Assembly (NCBI GenBank): GCA_902462635.1
Contig: CABQCN010000061.1
Span: 1 to 7,600 of the forward strand
Direction of reading: 5' to 3'
Source of the DNA: an uncultured Oscillospiraceae bacterium
Lineage (GTDB): Bacteria > Bacillota > Clostridia > UBA1212 > UBA1255
DNA: 7,600 nucleotides
Each line of letters opens with the position of its first letter. The stretch's first letter is position 1. The notes beneath the pieces were generated by a model. It was not told where the DNA came from. It made no database searches and worked only from the letters and a program-made list of their open reading frames with translations. This document shows, one piece after another, positions 6,310 through 7,600 of the stretch. The position numbers and the translations under genes were made by a program.

Positions 6310-7600
6310 TCAATCCTCTACACGCTGCGTGTAAAGGATAGAGCCATCTTCGGGAATGCCGAATTCATTCTGTTTCCGCCGCATTTCTTTATTGATTTCT
6401 TTCACGGCGTCTTCCAGCGCAATTCTGCCGCTGAGGCCCTGGATTACCGTCTGATTCAGCGCGGTAAGCAGATACCTGGAAGTATAATATCCTCCCATCG
6501 CATTCGGGGACTCCCGCAGCCATTCCCACTGCGCATTGATGACATCCAGTTCTTCCTGAGAATAAGGAAGCGTCTGCGCCGCAACCTTGTTCGCGGGATT
6601 CCATCTCGACGCCACACCGAACGTCGCTTCGACCTCCCGGCCGTATTCGGTCTGTACGCTGTCGGACAGCCACCATTGTAAAAATGCCCAGGATTCCTCG
6701 TAATGGCGATCTTGTTCTCTCTCTTTATCTTTATTAATGATAATGCAGCATGTTCCGAGTCCGCTGTTGGATCTGTCGATCACTTCTTCTCCGTCGATCA
6801 CGCGCTTGTGTCCGGGTACGGGTACCATCGACCACTTGCCGTTCAGTTCCGGCGCGGAATAATTGAGCTGCTGATAAAATGTCAGATCCGCGATTCCGAT
6901 CGGCATCTCGCCTGATTTGAAACGCATATAGAAGTTTGCGGCGTAAACGAAGTTATACTGCAGATAAAGATCCGCGAATTCCATAAACGCATCGTATGCG
7001 GCCTCCGTGTTCAATCCGGAAACCATGGCGTTCTTATCATAGAAATCCCCGCCGTACTGGTAAAGAAACGGCGTATAGGCGCCCACGCCGTAGTTATAGC
7101 AGAAATCGTATCCGTTATTCGTAAGCGTCGGCAAAATGTTATAAATATCGTCCCACGTATCCGGGGGATCGATTCCCAGATTTTCAAAAATATCGGTCCG
7201 GTAGAACAGAGCGCTCCAGTTTTGCGTCTCCGGGAAGCCGTAATAATTATCCTGATACAAGTAAGGAACGAATTCCGCATCATAGAACGACTCTTTCCAT
7301 AAATCGTAAAAACCTTTTACTTCCGCACCGTTGTATGACGTCGATTCAAACTGATTCAGATCCAGCAGCGCGCCCCTGATCGCAAATTCAAAAACGTTGC
7401 CCGGGCTGATCGATATCGCAAGATCCGGCGCGGTACCGGCAACATAACGCGGCATGATCAGTCCCTCCGAAGAACCCGCCACCATATTGATATTTACTTT
7501 AATGCCGTATTCCGGCGTAAATTGTTCGCTGACGAGGTTTCGCATGATATCCACATGTTCGCGACCTCTGGAAACATAAACCTCGATTTCCGGCATCCCG
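6310..7600 (-). CDS. Carbohydrate ABC transporter extracellular solute-binding protein, 5'-truncated by window edge
   Basis: This is the extracytoplasmic receptor of a CUT1-type sugar importer, which binds the ligand and delivers it to the two permeases encoded directly downstream. The frame is open through the right edge, leaving about 429 residues. Numbering from the Met at 7596, visible family features are a first strand EIEVYVSRGREHVDIM (3-18), the GSSEGLIMPRYVAGTAPDL segment (41-59) typical of family 1 binding proteins, PETQNWSALFYRTDIFENLG (122-141) followed by PDTWDDIYNILPTL, and the C-terminal lobe with aromatic-rich WAFLQWWLSD (303-312). The Met at 7596 is unlikely to be the true start, because it falls at the first strand of the fold and has no signal peptide or lipobox cysteine after it. 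The secretion signal, and possibly an extra N-terminal domain, must lie outside the window. The gene ends in TGA 16 bases before the first permease. Family assignment is firm; the substrate is unknown. Confidence 0.92.
   Translation of the reverse strand, partial: GMPEIEVYVSRGREHVDIMRNLVSEQFTPEYGIKVNINMVAGSSEGLIMPRYVAGTAPDLAISISPGNVFEFAIRGALLDLNQFESTSYNGAEVKGFYDLWKESFYDAEFVPYLYQDNYYGFPETQNWSALFYRTDIFENLGIDPPDTWDDIYNILPTLTNNGYDFCYNYGVGAYTPFLYQYGGDFYDKNAMVSGLNTEAAYDAFMEFADLYLQYNFVYAANFYMRFKSGEMPIGIADLTFYQQLNYSAPELNGKWSMVPVPGHKRVIDGEEVIDRSNSGLGTCCIIINKDKEREQDRHYEESWAFLQWWLSDSVQTEYGREVEATFGVASRWNPANKVAAQTLPYSQEELDVINAQWEWLRESPNAMGGYYTSRYLLTALNQTVIQGLSGRIALEDAVKEINKEMRRKQNEFGIPEDGSILYTQRVED

Overview
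The window is one stretch of a tightly packed, entirely minus-strand operon from a Gram-positive bacterium. All five genes read right to left. The order of transcription is: a carbohydrate ABC transporter solute-binding protein (5' end outside the window), a MalF-type permease, a MalG-type permease, a signal-peptide protein joining an extracellular NHL-type beta-propeller and TPR-like helices to a Yip1-like membrane domain, and a membrane-anchored DUF5696-type protein (3' end outside the window). Features pointing to Bacillota are the strong GGAGG-type ribosome binding sites, the GTG and TTG starts, the CUT1 transporter with no ATPase gene alongside, and the DUF5696 and YIP1 partners I associate with Paenibacillus-like Bacilli and Clostridia. 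Base composition is moderate. I cannot place the organism below phylum with confidence.

Layout: 7600-6310 is the binding protein fragment; 6293-5316 and 5311-4442 are the two permeases; 4425-2332 is the propeller/TPR/Yip1 protein; 2339-1 is the DUF5696 protein. It starts at a TTG inside the 3' end of the preceding gene and is open to the left edge. No gap between genes exceeds 16 bases and the last two overlap by 8 bases, so one polycistronic message is expected. No stretch over 300 bases lacks a gene. I see no promoter, terminator, RNA gene, CRISPR array, insertion sequence or attachment site.

How the genes may work together (inference): the binding protein and two permeases import an oligosaccharide using an ATPase encoded elsewhere. 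The other two proteins would hold large domains on the outer face of the membrane. The DUF5696 protein has sequence features that suggest a glycosidase-like barrel, and the propeller/TPR/Yip1 protein looks like a scaffold or sensor. The operon therefore reads as a possible surface carbohydrate capture, processing and import unit with two poorly characterised components. The substrate cannot be read from the sequence.
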